Shown one piece after another: positions 24,508 through 35,835 of a stretch of 64,000 nt of DNA. The first letter of the stretch is position 1. Every line of letters begins with the position of its first letter. Both the position numbers and the translations under genes were made by a program. The stretch lies in the NCBI GenBank assembly GCA_022376925.1, contig JAIOJX010000004.1:121607123-121671122 (forward strand), given 5' to 3'. Below the pieces are notes generated by a model. It worked only from the letters and a program-made list of their open reading frames with translations, searched no databases and had not been told where the DNA came from. This DNA comes from Tragulus kanchil (taxonomy: Eukaryota; Chordata; Mammalia; Artiodactyla; Tragulidae).

Positions 24508-24718
24508 TTACTAGTGGTAAAGAATCTGCCTTCCAATGTAGGAGATATAAGAGAGAGGGGGTTGATTCCTGGGTAGGGAAGATCCCCTGGAGGAGGGCAT
24601 GGCCACCCACTCCAGTATTCTTGCCTGGAGAATCCCATGGACAGAGGAGCCTTGTGGGCTACCGTCCATAGGGTTGCAAATAGTCAGACATGACTGAAGC
24701 GACCTAGCATGCACATAC
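24508..24718 (+). mobile_element. Bov-tA SINE, duplicate through D9
   Basis: Same as 23430-23640 with two extra G in 'gagagagggggttg'. Confidence 0.92.
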
Positions 24719-24807
24719 AGAGCCTATATAGGATATCTCCAAGATATTAGAGGCATTGTAAATAGAGGGAGAAAAGTACATATATTATATGGACAGGTAG
24801 GATTGAA

Positions 24808-27070
24808 ACAAGTTGTCGTGTCTAGGAAAATACAAAATGCCTTACTTAGGATGTATCCTCTAGCACATAGTATCCATTAATGCTCTGATATCTCTACCCA
24901 GGATACAAAATATGACAAAAAAAAAAGAGTTTACAGGGTTGGCCACTATAAATAATATTACTGTTATCAAAGAGGAGGAAATGTAAGAATAGCTGCTATG
25001 CTGTATTCTGGGTTACGGAAACTTTACACATGTCTAAGTTAATTCTATCAAAAATACATGGAACAGTTGATACTTTCCCATTTTTCAGAAGGATTACAGG
25101 ATTGCTGGTGAAAGTTGATGAGGAAAATGAGTGGTAGAACCATGATGTCAAACTGGATCTGCACAAATCTAACCATTATGGAGTATTGTCCTTCCTTTGT
25201 GTGTATTACCTGAGTTGCTGATATACTTAGAAGAGTCTAAGGGACCTGAAGGGAATGGAAGCAGAAGGCACAAAAGCCTGGGATTTGTTTGGACAAAATA
25301 AGTACTAGTCACCTTTCTAGTAAAGGGAGCAATTGGGAGAGAGGTAGGGGCGGTTTTGTGAGGCTATGTTATATATATTTATTTGAGAAACTTTTTTGCA
25401 AATGCAGAAGGCGGGGAATATGAAATAGTATCTAGATGCTTAAGGAATGGAAATTACAAAACTGCTGAGCAGACAAACCAAAATCAGTGAAAATTTTCAA
25501 GTAAACTTACAGAAAATATTAAATGCAGATTTATTAAGTGCAACATAATAATGAGTTCGTAACACAAAGAATCTGTAGAAGCCCAACATTTCTAAGTTTT
25601 GCCAGACTATGCAAGACAGACCTCTCTCCTCCCTGGCTTAGCTCCTAAACAGAGCTATTATCTGGAGAGATAATTCTGGATGCTTTGACCCTTTCCAAAT
25701 TCTTATTTGATGAACAGTCATCTGGAGTGGAACTCTTCCTCTCCATTGGGGTTTCAGGGTGATGCACCAAGCTTTGCTCTCCTAATTAACACTATGGGTC
25801 ATTTCCATGCACCCAGTAGTTCTTGGAGACTGTCAGATTCTCAAATCATGGATCTTTGGGAGGAGATTCTTCTTGGCCTTCGTGTATCCTCTAATAGGAT
25901 ATTCTCTGATATTTTTTCAAAAAACAAGTTGTCGTGTCTAGGAAAATACAAAATGCCTTACTTAGGATGTATCCTCTAGCACATAGTATCCATTAATGCT
26001 CTGATATCTCTACCCAGGATACAAAATATGACAAAAAAAAAAGAGTTTACAGGGTTGGCCACTATAAATAATATTACTGTTATCAAAGAGGAGGAAATGT
26101 AAGAATAGCTGCTATGCTGTATTCTGGGTTACGGAAACTTTACACATGTCTAAGTTAATTCTATCAAAAATACATGGAACAGTTGATACTTTCCCATTTT
26201 TCAGAAGGATTACAGGATTGCTGGTGAAAGTTGATGAGGAAAATGAGTGGTAGAACCATGATGTCAAACTGGATCTGCACAAATCTAACCATTATGGAGT
26301 ATTGTCCTTCCTTTGTGTGTATTACCTGAGTTGCTGATATACTTAGAAGAGTCTAAGGGACCTGAAGGGAATGGAAGCAGAAGGCACAAAAGCCTGGGAT
26401 TTGTTTGGACAAAATAAGTACTAGTCACCTTTCTAGTAAAGGGAGCAATTGGGAGAGAGGTAGGGGGGCGGTTTTGTGAGGCTATGTTATATATATTTAT
26501 TTGAGAAACTTTTTTGCAAATGCAGAAGGCGGGGAATATGAAATAGTATCTAGATGCTTAAGGAATGGAAATTACAAAACTGCTGAGCAGACAAACCAAA
26601 ATCAGTGAAAATTTTCAAGTAAACTTACAGAAAATATTAAATGCAGATTTATTAAGTGCAACATAATAATGAGTTCGTAACACAAAGAATCTGTAGAAGC
26701 CCAACATTTCTAAGTTTTGCCAGACTATGCAAGACAGACCTCTCTCCTCCCTGGCTTAGCTCCTAAACAGAGCTATTATCTGGAGAGATAATTCTGGATG
26801 CTTTGACCCTTTCCAAATTCTTATTTGATGAACAGTCATCTGGAGTGGAACTCTTCCTCTCCATTGGGGTTTCAGGGTGATGCACCAAGCTTTGCTCTCC
26901 TAATTAACACTATGGGTCATTTCCATGCACCCAGTAGTTCTTGGAGACTGTCAGATTCTCAAATCTATGGCACTGTCCTTTGGGAGGAGAGGGGTGGGTA
27001 GGGCCTTTGAGTGGCCTTCAGATGCCTCAGTATTAAAATAGAAGTCTCTCGTGAGTGTTTGAAAAATCTC
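24808..27070. repeat. D10: tandem direct duplication with a garbled tail
   Basis: Copy 1 is about 24808-25921 and copy 2 starts at 25923, offset 1115. Match is near perfect until about 25847. From there copy 1 looks like a noisy, shortened version of 26965-27070 ('ctttgggaggaga' and 'ggccttc' still align, the rest is scrambled by indels). This is what an uncorrected read end would look like. The 90-codon frame at 25707-25979 runs across the junction and is chimeric. Confidence 0.95.
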
Positions 27071-28030
27071 AGCTGTTATTTCTCCAACTTAAAAAAAATT
27101 GAACTCAGAAAGCAATAAACTACAAGCTATGAAGGCCCGTAGAGCTTCTGTGGGACAGCAGAAGCTGTTTTTAGCTGAACTAGCAAACTCTGTCATCATT
27201 CCAGTCAAGATTTCAACACTCAAGAATAATCTTGACACAGAGTTGCCTCTGCAAGGCAATTCTTTCCATTTAAATTTTTTATTATTGCTTGTAAGTCCAT
27301 GGAGCACCGTTCAATATAGACATTTCAGGGTACTTGGGTTTGCATTCTGTATTGTATCAATGAGATAACTAAGAGGACATTTATTCAGAAAAAGTTGGAA
27401 GTTTAAACTAGACCAAAAAAATTGGAAATACACTTATCTTTTCATCATCAGCAGGCCTCCTTAGAAGATCCAGATCTTGAAATATCATTAAGACAGAATG
27501 TTTTCTAAAGGAAGTCATATCTTTAATATTTTTGACAGTCAGTTGGTGATGGAGTTGCTAGAGGCATTTTGCTACTTTTAATGGCAGTGATAATAATGAT
27601 TGCAGGTATAATGTAAATAGGCATACTATTCCACCCCCCACCCCTGCCAGCTTAAGAGTCTTACATCTAGCTTAGAAGACAAGGTTGGTAATGTAATAAA
27701 CACCCATAAAAATTCCTAATTACTAAATGCAACTGGATTGGTATATAAAATCAACAGATAGGCAGGCATGAAGGAGCCATAGAGGCAGGCACTCAAGTGG
27801 TGCACTTTGAAGGAAATGTACACTATAGACAAGTGTCTGAGATGACAAGGAACTTAAGGCATTGGCCATGGCCTCAGTAAAAAATGGCGGTATGCTCTTG
27901 GATCAAGGATGGATGCTTATAGGAGAATTGAACAGTTGCCATGGGAACAGGAATGTGGGAGGTTGTAAGAAAAAGCTAAATTGGTATATCGAAAGTCATC
28001 AGGAGAACTCAAATGCAAAGCTAAGTGTGT
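24860..28030. other. Non-coding sequence, nothing recognised
   Basis: Mostly D10 plus single-copy DNA from about 27070. Frames overlapping on opposite strands at 27089-27368 have no recognisable domains. A C-rich run lies at 27632-27645. Confidence 0.45.
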
Positions 28031-28033
28031 GTG

Positions 28034-28590
28034 TGTGCTCAGTCATTTCAGTCATGTCCAACTCTTTGCGACCCTATAGACTGTAGCCCACCAGCTTCCT
28101 CTCTCCACGGAATTCTCCTGGAAAGAATACTGAAGTGGGCTTCCCCTGGTGGTCCAGTGGGTAAGGACACTGCCTTGCAGTGCAAGGGGGCCGGTTCGAT
28201 CCCTGGCCTGGGAAGATCCCACGTGCCGTGGAGCAGCTGGATCGATGTGTCCAATTACTGAGCTGGAGCTCTGGAGTGCATGTGCCCAGAGCTGGCGCTC
28301 TGCAGTGACAGACGCCACCATGATGGGAGGCCCACAGGAGCCAAAGAACAAAGACAGATGAAAATGGAGAAATGAAAGACCAATAGAAGTGGCCCGCCCG
28401 CTCCTCTCCCTCCCCAACCCGACCCCCGCCCAAAAATTTAAAAAAATAATAAAAAAAAGAATACTGAAGTGTGTTGCCATGCCCTCCTCTAGGGCATCTT
28501 CCTGACCCAGGGATCAAATCCATGTCAGACGTGGCATATGTCCTGCATTGGCAGGCAGTTTCTTTACCACTAGCACCACCTGAGATGTCC
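28034..28590 (-). mobile_element. Bov-tA SINE split by a younger SINE
   Basis: The Bov-A part lies at about 28034-28137 ('cagtcatgtccaactctttg', 'gaccctatagactgtag') and the tRNA-like head part resumes at about 28456-28590 ('tgccatgccctcctctaggg', 'ctgcattggcaggcagtttc', 'tttaccactagcaccacctg'). The break is filled by the SINE at 28138-28455. The 16 bases 'aaagaatactgaagtg' occur on both sides (28122-28137 and 28456-28471), a clear target-site duplication. Confidence 0.93.
28138..28455 (+). mobile_element. Young tRNA-derived SINE, family not identified (copy 1 of 5)
   Basis: Head 'ggcttcccctggtggtccag' has an A-box-like tggtccagtggg (28150-28161) and a perfect B box ggttcgatccc (28193-28203), typical of RNA polymerase III promoters. 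The body includes 'gtccaattactgagctggag', 'ctctggagtgcatgtgccca', 'gccaaagaacaaagac' and 'gaaagaccaatagaagtggc'. A C-rich stretch (28393-28431) and an A-rich tail follow. It is flanked by a perfect 16-bp target-site duplication, so it is younger than the Bov-tA it interrupts. Frames at 28025-28523 are read-through. Confidence 0.9.
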
Positions 28591-29466
28591 TGAAGCTAAG
28601 TAGGAAAGTTCAACACACTAAATGTCTTACCCTTCAAAACTACTTTTCCTGATGGAATATTTTAACCAATTAAATGGAATCTGTTTTCATTAAATATGAT
28701 CCTCATAGGATGAAGACAATGTCATTTTATAGTGGAACAATGAATTGTAACATTTGGACTTAAAAATTCTCCAAATGTATCTTGACGAACATTGATCCAT
28801 GAAGTAATGATACATTGCTATGAGCCAAACACCAAGTGAACCCTGGTCAGCACAAACCCTTTTTGTGGTTTTCAGGATTAGGATTGGGACAATTTGAAGA
28901 GAGAAACTCCTAGGGTTCATAAAAGCATACAGGTATTCCAAGAAGGGGATTCAGTCCAGGAAGGTGGCACTTCCTAAATAGTCACAGATAAACACAGATC
29001 ACAAATTCTCAAGATGGAATTGGATTTTCCAGTCTAATCATCTTAGACCATCATTATTTAGCCAGCACAAGGTACCTTAGGAAACAATGGACAAAGTAAC
29101 TAGCAGTTAAAAGTTACCTGTCATATGAAAGCAATTACGTGTACTGTTTGATATGTCTCTACTTAAAAATCTAATGAACTGCACCCTCCCTCTGATTAAG
29201 TCTGCAGGATTGACCTTAAACAGGCTTATCTAATATAGACTCCCCTCTCTCATGTAATGTGGAAGACTTGGGTATTTTCTTGGAAAACTGCACCATGCCA
29301 CGTAGAATAATTAAAGATTGTTTTCCTTAGGAGATACAGAATATCATATGTCACTGTCTTTGAGTATGCATTTTATTTTTGCAATACTATCCTGCCATTG
29401 TGTTTCAAGGTAATTTTTCTTTGCAAGATCCGTTATATAAAAATGTGCAGGTACAGAGCATACTGG
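28591..29466. other. Non-coding sequence, nothing recognised
   Basis: Single-copy until D11 begins at about 29274. No repeat family or gene recognised. Confidence 0.45.
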
Positions 29467-29682
29467 AGCTCCCCAGGTGGTGCAGTGGTAAAGAATCTGC
29501 CTGCCAATGCAGGAGACACAGAAGACATGGTTTTGATCCCTGGATTGAGAAGATCCCCTGGAAAAGAAAATGGCAACCCATTCCAATATTTTGCCTGGAA
29601 AATTCCATGGACAGAAGAGCCTGGCAGGCTCTGGTCCATTGGGTTACAGAGCCAGACACAACTGAGCGACTCAGCAGAGCAA
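29467..29682 (+). mobile_element. Bov-tA SINE, well preserved
   Basis: Head 'ctccccaggtggtgcagtgg', B-box region 'atggttttgatccc', then 'agatcccctggaaaagaaaa', 'gcctggaaaattccatggac', 'agagcctggcaggctctggt' and the end 'cagacacaactgagcgact'. Four overlapping frames on both strands here are SINE read-through. Confidence 0.94.
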
Positions 29683-29689
29683 TAGCAGG

Positions 29690-32280
29690 AAGACGATCTT
29701 AAGATTCTACTAGCCTGTAAACTAAATATAAGCACTCTGTAAGGTACTTTGGATGGTTCAAAAGCTGTGTAAGATAGTACCTACCTCCACCTTTACAAGA
29801 TTCAAATCTTAGTAGGAGGCTCTCATTGGGGTATAATAAGACTGCACATAATCAACCAGTGGAAGCCTTGAGCTTTTGTGCAACCTCCAAAGCCTTGAGG
29901 TTTGGAGGTTTGGGGCTGTGTGTATTGCATCACATGAAAAACAAGTGTAGACAAATACAGTCTTTCTTGGAGAACACCATCCTGAAATTTTCTATCTGAG
30001 GGAGCTACTTCTATTAATTATGTAATTTCTATTTTCGTGGCTTTAAAAATAGATATATCAACTTAAGCATAGTGACTTTTGGTGCTGTCATGGGTAGAGC
30101 ATGTACCATTAAAATTGATGTGTGGAGATAATACACACCACATGGTTTCTTACTGTCTATATGTCTGGCTTTAATCACAAATTCTTCATGAAATGTTGCA
30201 ATCCTGGGGTGAGTTAACTGTGAGATTCTTCTGGGGTACAGACTGGGCTGTGGATTATAGGTGAAACTGCATTGTGAGGCTACTGAGGTTAATTACATCT
30301 GAAAGTTTCCAGGACAATTTATATCAGTTGACACTCTGTGCTCACTAAATAAACAATCTCGAGGGAGTCCTTTATTAGCAGAGCAAGAAGGCAGCTAGCT
30401 GTCTGTGTTCAATAATGTCCTTTTGGTTTTTAGCGCTTCTGACTCAAATAGCCTTCCTGTTTGACTTTTCTTGGAAAACTGCACCATGCCACGTAGAATA
30501 ATTAAAGATTGTTTTCCTTAGGAGATACAGAATATCATATGTCACTGTCTTTGAGTATGCATTTTATTTTTGCAATACTATCCTGCCATTGTGTTTCAAG
30601 GTAATTTTTCTTTGCAAGATCCGTTATATAAAAATGTGCAGGTACAGAGCATACTGGAGCTCCCCAGGTGGTGCAGTGGTAAAGAATCTGCCTGCCAATG
30701 CAGGAGACACAGAAGACATGGTTTTGATCCCTGGATTGAGAAGATCCCCTGGAAAAGAAAATGGCAACCCATTCCAATATTTTGCCTGGAAAATTCCATG
30801 GACAGAAGAGCCTGGCAGGCTCTGGTCCATTGGGTTACAGAGCCAGACACAACTGAGCGACTCAGCAGAGCAATAGCAGGAAGACGATCTTAAGATTCTA
30901 CTAGCCTGTAAACTAAATATAAGCACTCTGTAAGGTACTTTGGATGGTTCAAAAGCTGTGTAAGATAGTACCTACCTCCACCTTTACAAGATTCAAATCT
31001 TAGTAGGAGGCTCTCATTGGGGTATAATAAGACTGCACATAATCAACCAGTGGAAGCCTTGAGCTTTTGTGCAACCTCCAAAGCCTTGAGGTTTGGAGGT
31101 TTGGGGCTGTGTGTATTGCATCACATGAAAAACAAGTGTAGACAAATACAGTCTTTCTTGGAGAACACCATCCTGAAATTTTCTATCTGAGGGAGCTACT
31201 TCTATTAATTATGTAATTTCTATTTTTCGTGGCTTTAAAAATAGATATATCAACTTAAGCATAGTGACTTTTGGTGCTGTCATGGGTAGAGCATGTACCA
31301 TTAAAATTGATGTGTGGAGATAATACACACCACATGGTTTCTTACTGTCTATATGTCTGGCTTTAATCACAAATTCTTCATGAAATGTTGCAATCCTGGG
31401 GTGAGTTAACTGTGAGATTCTTCTGGGGTACAGACTGGGCTGTGGATTATAGGTGAAACTGCATTGTGAGGCTACTGAGGTTAATTACATCTGAAAGTTT
31501 CCAGGACAATTTATATCAGTTGACACTCTGTGCTCACTAAATAAACAATCTCGAGGGAGTCCTTTATTAGCAGAGCAAGAAGGCAGCTAGCTGTCTGTGT
31601 TCAATAATGTCCTTTTGGTTTTTAGCGCTTCTGACTCAAATAGCCTTCCTGTTTGCTTAATGCATGTTTTATTAAGCCAAATAATGAAGAGCCAAGGGGC
31701 TTGAAATCTTGAATATAAATTCTCCATCTCAATGAACAATTCTTAATTTAAGATTCTGTGCCCCAGGACACAGCAGCACAGGAAAGTATCCTAGTGATTA
31801 CCAGAACTTGGAAGTTCATAGTATAGTGCTGAGAGCTTTTCTAACCTACAGAAGTTTTATAAACAAATTAGTCAACAAGCATAAGTTAAATATCTTCTCC
31901 CTTGAGTACATTCTGCCTTATCTATTGGAACTTCTGTCATGTGGAAGCCTCCTAATTCTCAGTGAATCACAATCTACTTATCTGGAATGCTCTTTCAGTT
32001 CTTAAACAAAGGAAGGGTTGGGAAAAACATCTGGCGGCCCAGTAGTCTAAGTTGACCTGGAAATACCTTTGTTTTCCATCAAGCCTCCTGTTTGGAAGTC
32101 ATGCAGCCTCTGGGATATACCAGGTCTACTTTTCATCACATGGTCTCTGTTTTATTATCTTATACTTGGGAGGGTATGATAAGTTCTGAAGGCAATAGAA
32201 GGAAATATATCATTCCTTCAGGTCTTCCTGGGAACCTCCATGATAGAAAAAATTAGGAGGCTTTAGTGTCCTGATAACTT
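29690..32280. other. Non-coding sequence, nothing recognised
   Basis: Apart from D11 and the duplicated Bov-tA at 30658-30873, no gene or repeat is recognised. The 65-codon frame at 31808-32005 has no known domain. Confidence 0.45.
30658..30873 (+). mobile_element. Bov-tA SINE, duplicate through D11
   Basis: Same sequence as 29467-29682 at offset 1191. Confidence 0.94.
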
Positions 32281-32284
32281 TGTA

Positions 32285-32369
32285 AGAAAGAAATGGCAAC
32301 CCACCCAGTATTCTTGCCTGGAAAATTCCACGGATGGAGAAACCTGGTGGTCTACATACCATGGGGTCT

Positions 32370-32373
<4 letters not shown>
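32285..32373 (+). mobile_element. Bov-A fragment ending in a CT tract
   Basis: 'aaatggcaacccacccagta', 'ttcttgcctggaaaattcca' and 'accatggggtctcaaatctc' match the Bov-A body. Its 3' end is replaced by or merges into the (CT)n tract. Confidence 0.85.

Positions 32374-32421
<48 letters not shown>
32374..32421. repeat. (CT)n microsatellite between two SINE units
   Basis: About 24 CT units, sitting exactly between the Bov-A fragment and the head of the next Bov-tA. Probably highly length-variable. The Arg-Glu run in the minus-strand frame at 32263-32451 is just this tract translated. Confidence 0.97.
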
Positions 32422-32423
<2 letters not shown>

Positions 32424-32632
32424 GCTTCTCTGATGGTTCAGTAGTGAGCAATCTGCCTTCAATGCAGGAGACTCAGACTTATCCCTGGGTTGGGAAGATC
32501 AGTTGGAGAAGGGCCTGGCAACCGACTTCAGTATTCTTGCCTGGAGAATTCCATGGACAGAGGAGCCTGACAGGCTGCTGTCCATGGCATCACACAGAGT
32601 TGGACTCGACTGAAGTGACTAAGTGGCAGCAG
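32422..32632 (+). mobile_element. Bov-tA SINE
   Basis: Head 'aggcttctctgatggttcag', then 'gggttgggaagatcagttgg', 'cagtattcttgcctggagaa', 'ttccatggacagaggagcct' and 'gttggactcgactgaagtga'. It has small deletions compared with typical copies. Confidence 0.92.
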
Positions 32633-32764
32633 GGACCTTGTAAGGTAAAAGGGACTATACTTCACTATAAACATAAATCTAGAGTTACCAAGATGTTCAG
32701 AAAGCAAAATTTTGCCCTCCATTCACATCTTTGTTACTGAGCTACTTAAGCACCTTATAAAGAG

Positions 32765-33190
32765 AGGTGAAATACCATAAGATTAAGAGCAAGAACGCTG
32801 ACTTTGATGATGCGTTAGAATCCTGGCTTCAACCTAATGAGGTGTGTGACCTCAGGCATATCGCTGAACTTCCGTGCAGTGCTCAGTTGTGTCTGAGTCT
32901 TTGCTATCCCATGGAATGTAGCCCACCAGGCCCACCTGTCCATGGGATTTTCCAGTCAGGATTACTAGAGTGGGCTGCCATTTAATACTCCCAACCCAGA
33001 GATGGAACTTGCATCTCTTTCATCTTCTGCATTGACAGGCGGATTCTTTACCACTGCACCACCACCTGAGAAGTCCATTATTGAACCTCAGGTGCCTGTT
33101 AACTCTCAGTAAAATAGGATAATAATAGCATTTCTCTCATGGGGCTATTATATGGTTAAATGGCTTGATCTGTACTACATGGTTTGGCTT
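32765..33190 (+). mobile_element. MIR SINE interrupted by a Bov-tA
   Basis: The 5' MIR part ('aagattaagagcaagaacgc', 'gaatcctggcttcaacctaa', 'tgtgtgacctcaggcatat') runs to about 32872. The 3' part ('tgaacctcaggtgcctgtta', 'agtaaaataggataataata', 'catggggctattatatgg') resumes at about 33078. 'gctgaacttc' before the gap and 'attgaacctc' after it look like a decayed target-site duplication. Confidence 0.78.
32873..33077 (-). mobile_element. Bov-tA SINE inserted in MIR
   Basis: Reverse-oriented: 'agtgctcagttgtgtctgag', 'cccatggaatgtagcccacc', 'ctgtccatgggattttccag', ending with the complement of the tRNA-like head ('tttaccactgcaccaccacc', 'tgagaagtcc'). Moderately diverged. Confidence 0.9.
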
Positions 33191-33339
33191 TAAACATGAC
33201 TGCAACTGGAAATTTTCGATTTCACCCATTTCTCTGATATCAAATTCACTGTTTGAATTCACATATATATCCATTTTTATGTCTGTAAACCAGTGAGAAA
33301 AGAAACATATATAGATGACAAGATATTGAAGTTTTTGCC

Positions 33340-33480
33340 ATATCCCAGCACTGGCAAGCTATGTGATGATGCAATTATTTGGTCTTTGGGGGGGTTCAGG
33401 TTTCCTCAGCAGTAAAATGAGGAAGCTGAAGTAGATTACGTCTATGGCCTCTTTCAGTTCTAATGTCCAATTACTCCATC
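33340..33480 (+). mobile_element. MIR-like fragment
   Basis: 'gcactggcaagctatgtgat', 'caggtttcctcagcagtaaa', 'atgaggaagctgaagtagat' and 'ggcctctttcagttctaatg' follow the MIR3-type layout. Decayed, so the subfamily is uncertain. Confidence 0.5.
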
Positions 33481-33703
33481 TTGAGAGATTTGTTATTGCC
33501 CAGCCAAAGTAACTCATCATGTTTCCAAGTTGCTTTAAAATGTTTGTTTCTTCATAAAATCTTAGGAAATTACAGGTAAGCGTTAGTGATCTAAATGGCA
33601 TCCCTCATTTACCCACAGATAGTTTTTTTTTTTTTTTTGCTTTGTGACAATTCTTTTTCTAAAAGTTTTGGCAGTTGGAACAGGAAGAAGTGAAACATTA
33701 GAT

Positions 33704-35835
33704 TTGTGAAAGCAAAGTATATTGCAGGGAAAGGGTTATAAGGTCACCCGGTTAGTCTGGAGTGTGTAATTCTTTTCTCTCTCACCTCATTCTTGCTTCT
33801 TCAGAGTAGCAGTTGAGTAATATCGCATGAGTTTGATAAGGCTCGCTTGCCCTCCCCAACAACTAAACCATCCTGGACACCTTTTCATGGACACTGCCTC
33901 CATTAAAGTATCAGAGAACTTTAGAACTGCTTTTAAAAATAACAGATAAATTAATGATTTTCTTGAGAAACTCTTTTCACTAGAAGAGTCTGACTGAGAA
34001 ACAGTTGATAATGCCATAGAAGATCCCCTTACTGAATAAAGACATGGAGCAATTCTGTCTTCAGAAACATGCACAGAAAATATCCCTGAGACATCGATAT
34101 TAGAAAAGGAACAGATACAAACTCCATTGCACTTGGCTGCCAGTAAAGAGCTCATTTTGTTTACATTATTACTCTCCAAGGAAGACAAGATGAGATTGTC
34201 ATTATCCAAATGTTGTCCAGTGTTTTCCAACTCAGTTCTTGAGCTAAAGTAAGAGATTGCCAAAAATCATGTTTACAACATTGAATGCATTGTGTAATAA
34301 AGTGTTAGGTAGCTCAGCTAATAAAATTACTTCAGACTTAAATCTAAGCTGAATTTGGGTCTAATTCTCTCCCCAAAAGGCCAAAGAGAGTTGATTTTTT
34401 GATAAGCTGAAACTTACCCAACTTTCGGTTGATAATAGAGAGTGAGATCTCTTATCTAGATGTTGCCCATGAGAAACACTCCTTTTCAGTGAGAGAGGTT
34501 GGTAAGCTCAACTGAATTTCTGATGATCATCTATCTAATTGATTTTGATTCTCAAATTTGTTAAAATGAAATTGGCAAAGAATATTCTTTATCATTCCCA
34601 TTGGCTGACCCTGGACTCTAAGCCACAATGGGGTTGGTGAAAGTTCAGGAATGGAGAGGAAATTAAATCTTTAAATTCTGATCATCAATTTCCTAGGGGA
34701 GATTGTAACAGCTTTACCTCCCACCCTTTTATGACACTTAGAGCTGGATGATTAGCATCCTCTTGTTAAAGCATTAGTTGTGAAAGCAAAGTATATTGAA
34801 AAACCCGGTTAGTCTGGAGTGTGTAATTCTTTTCTCTCTCACCTCATTCTTGCTTCTTCAGAGTAGCAGTTGAGTAATATCGCATGAGTTTGATAAGGCT
34901 CGCTTGCCCTCCCCAACAACTAAACCATCCTGGACACCTTTTCATGGACACTGCCTCCATTAAAGTATCAGAGAACTTTAGAACTGCTTTTAAAAATAAC
35001 AGATAAATTAATGATTTTCTTGAGAAACTCTTTTCACTAGAAGAGTCTGACTGAGAAACAGTTGATAATGCCATAGAAGATCCCCTTACTGAATAAAGAC
35101 ATGGAGCAATTCTGTCTTCAGAAACATGCACAGAAAATATCCCTGAGACATCGATATTAGAAAAGGAACAGATACAAACTCCATTGCACTTGGCTGCCAG
35201 TAAAGAGCTCATTTTGTTTACATTATTACTCTCCAAGGAAGACAAGATGAGATTGTCATTATCCAAATGTTGTCCAGTGTTTTCCAACTCAGTTCTTGAG
35301 CTAAAGTAAGAGATTGCCAAAAATCATGTTTACAACATTGAATGCATTGTGTAATAAAGTGTTAGGTAGCTCAGCTAATAAAATTACTTCAGACTTAAAT
35401 CTAAGCTGAATTTGGGTCTAATTCTCTCCCCAAAAGGCCAAAGAGAGTTGATTTTTTGATAAGCTGAAACTTACCCAACTTTCGGTTGATAATAGAGAGT
35501 GAGATCTCTTATCTAGATGTTGCCCATGAGAAACACTCCTTTTCAGTGAGAGAGGTTGGTAAGCTCAACTGAATTTCTGATGATCATCTATCTAATTGAT
35601 TTTGATTCTCAAATTTGTTAAAATGAAATTGGCAAAGAATATTCTTTATCATTCCCATTGGCTGACCCTGGACTCTAAGCCACAATGGGGTTGGTGAAAG
35701 TTCAGGAATGGAGAGGAAATTAAATCTTTAAATTCTGATCATCAATTTCCTAGGGGAGATTGTAACAGCTTTACCTCCCACCCTTTTATGACACTTAGAG
35801 CTGGATGATTAGCATCCTCTTGTTAAAGCATTAGT
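33704..35835. repeat. D12: tandem direct duplication, offset 1057
   Basis: Copy 1 is about 33704-34778 and copy 2 about 34777-35835. Copy 2 has lost about 17 bases within its first 30 ('attgaaaaacccgg' in place of 33721-33751). The rest looks identical. It duplicates the 158-codon open frame described next. Confidence 0.97.
33787..34263 (-). other. Open frame of 158 codons, no recognised homology
   Basis: The longest repeat-free frame in the window. It opens at TTG, not ATG; the first internal Met is near residue 37, and it ends at a TGA near 33787. The product would be Ser-rich with a hydrophobic Leu-rich patch near residues 105-115. No known domain, signal peptide or splice context is recognised. 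It recurs at 34844-35320 only through D12. A frame this long is only mildly unexpected by chance, so it could be chance, a decayed pseudogene or, least likely, an exon. Confidence 0.25.

Larger units (their letters stand above)
22709..24857. repeat. D9: tandem direct duplication, offset 1074-1077
   Basis: Copy 1 is about 22709-23780 and copy 2 about 23783-24857. Differences are mainly homopolymer-type: 'aaaagaggggaaatg' / 'aaaaagagggaactg' near 23325/24400, one extra A near 24450, and two extra G near 24556. The first ~115 bases also occur at 21561-21676. Confidence 0.97.
29274..31655. repeat. D11: tandem direct duplication, offset 1191-1192
   Basis: Copy 1 is about 29274-30463 and copy 2 about 30465-31655, one of the longest units. 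The only difference noticed is one extra T near 31225 (tatttttcg versus tattttcg). It repeats a complete Bov-tA SINE and about 770 bases of otherwise featureless DNA. Confidence 0.97.

Noticed and set aside
28138..28210. tRNA gene call at sequences with A and B boxes
   Set aside because: Only the tRNA-like SINE head is present. No cloverleaf with a proper anticodon arm and acceptor stem can be drawn, and the sequence continues into a SINE body and tail.
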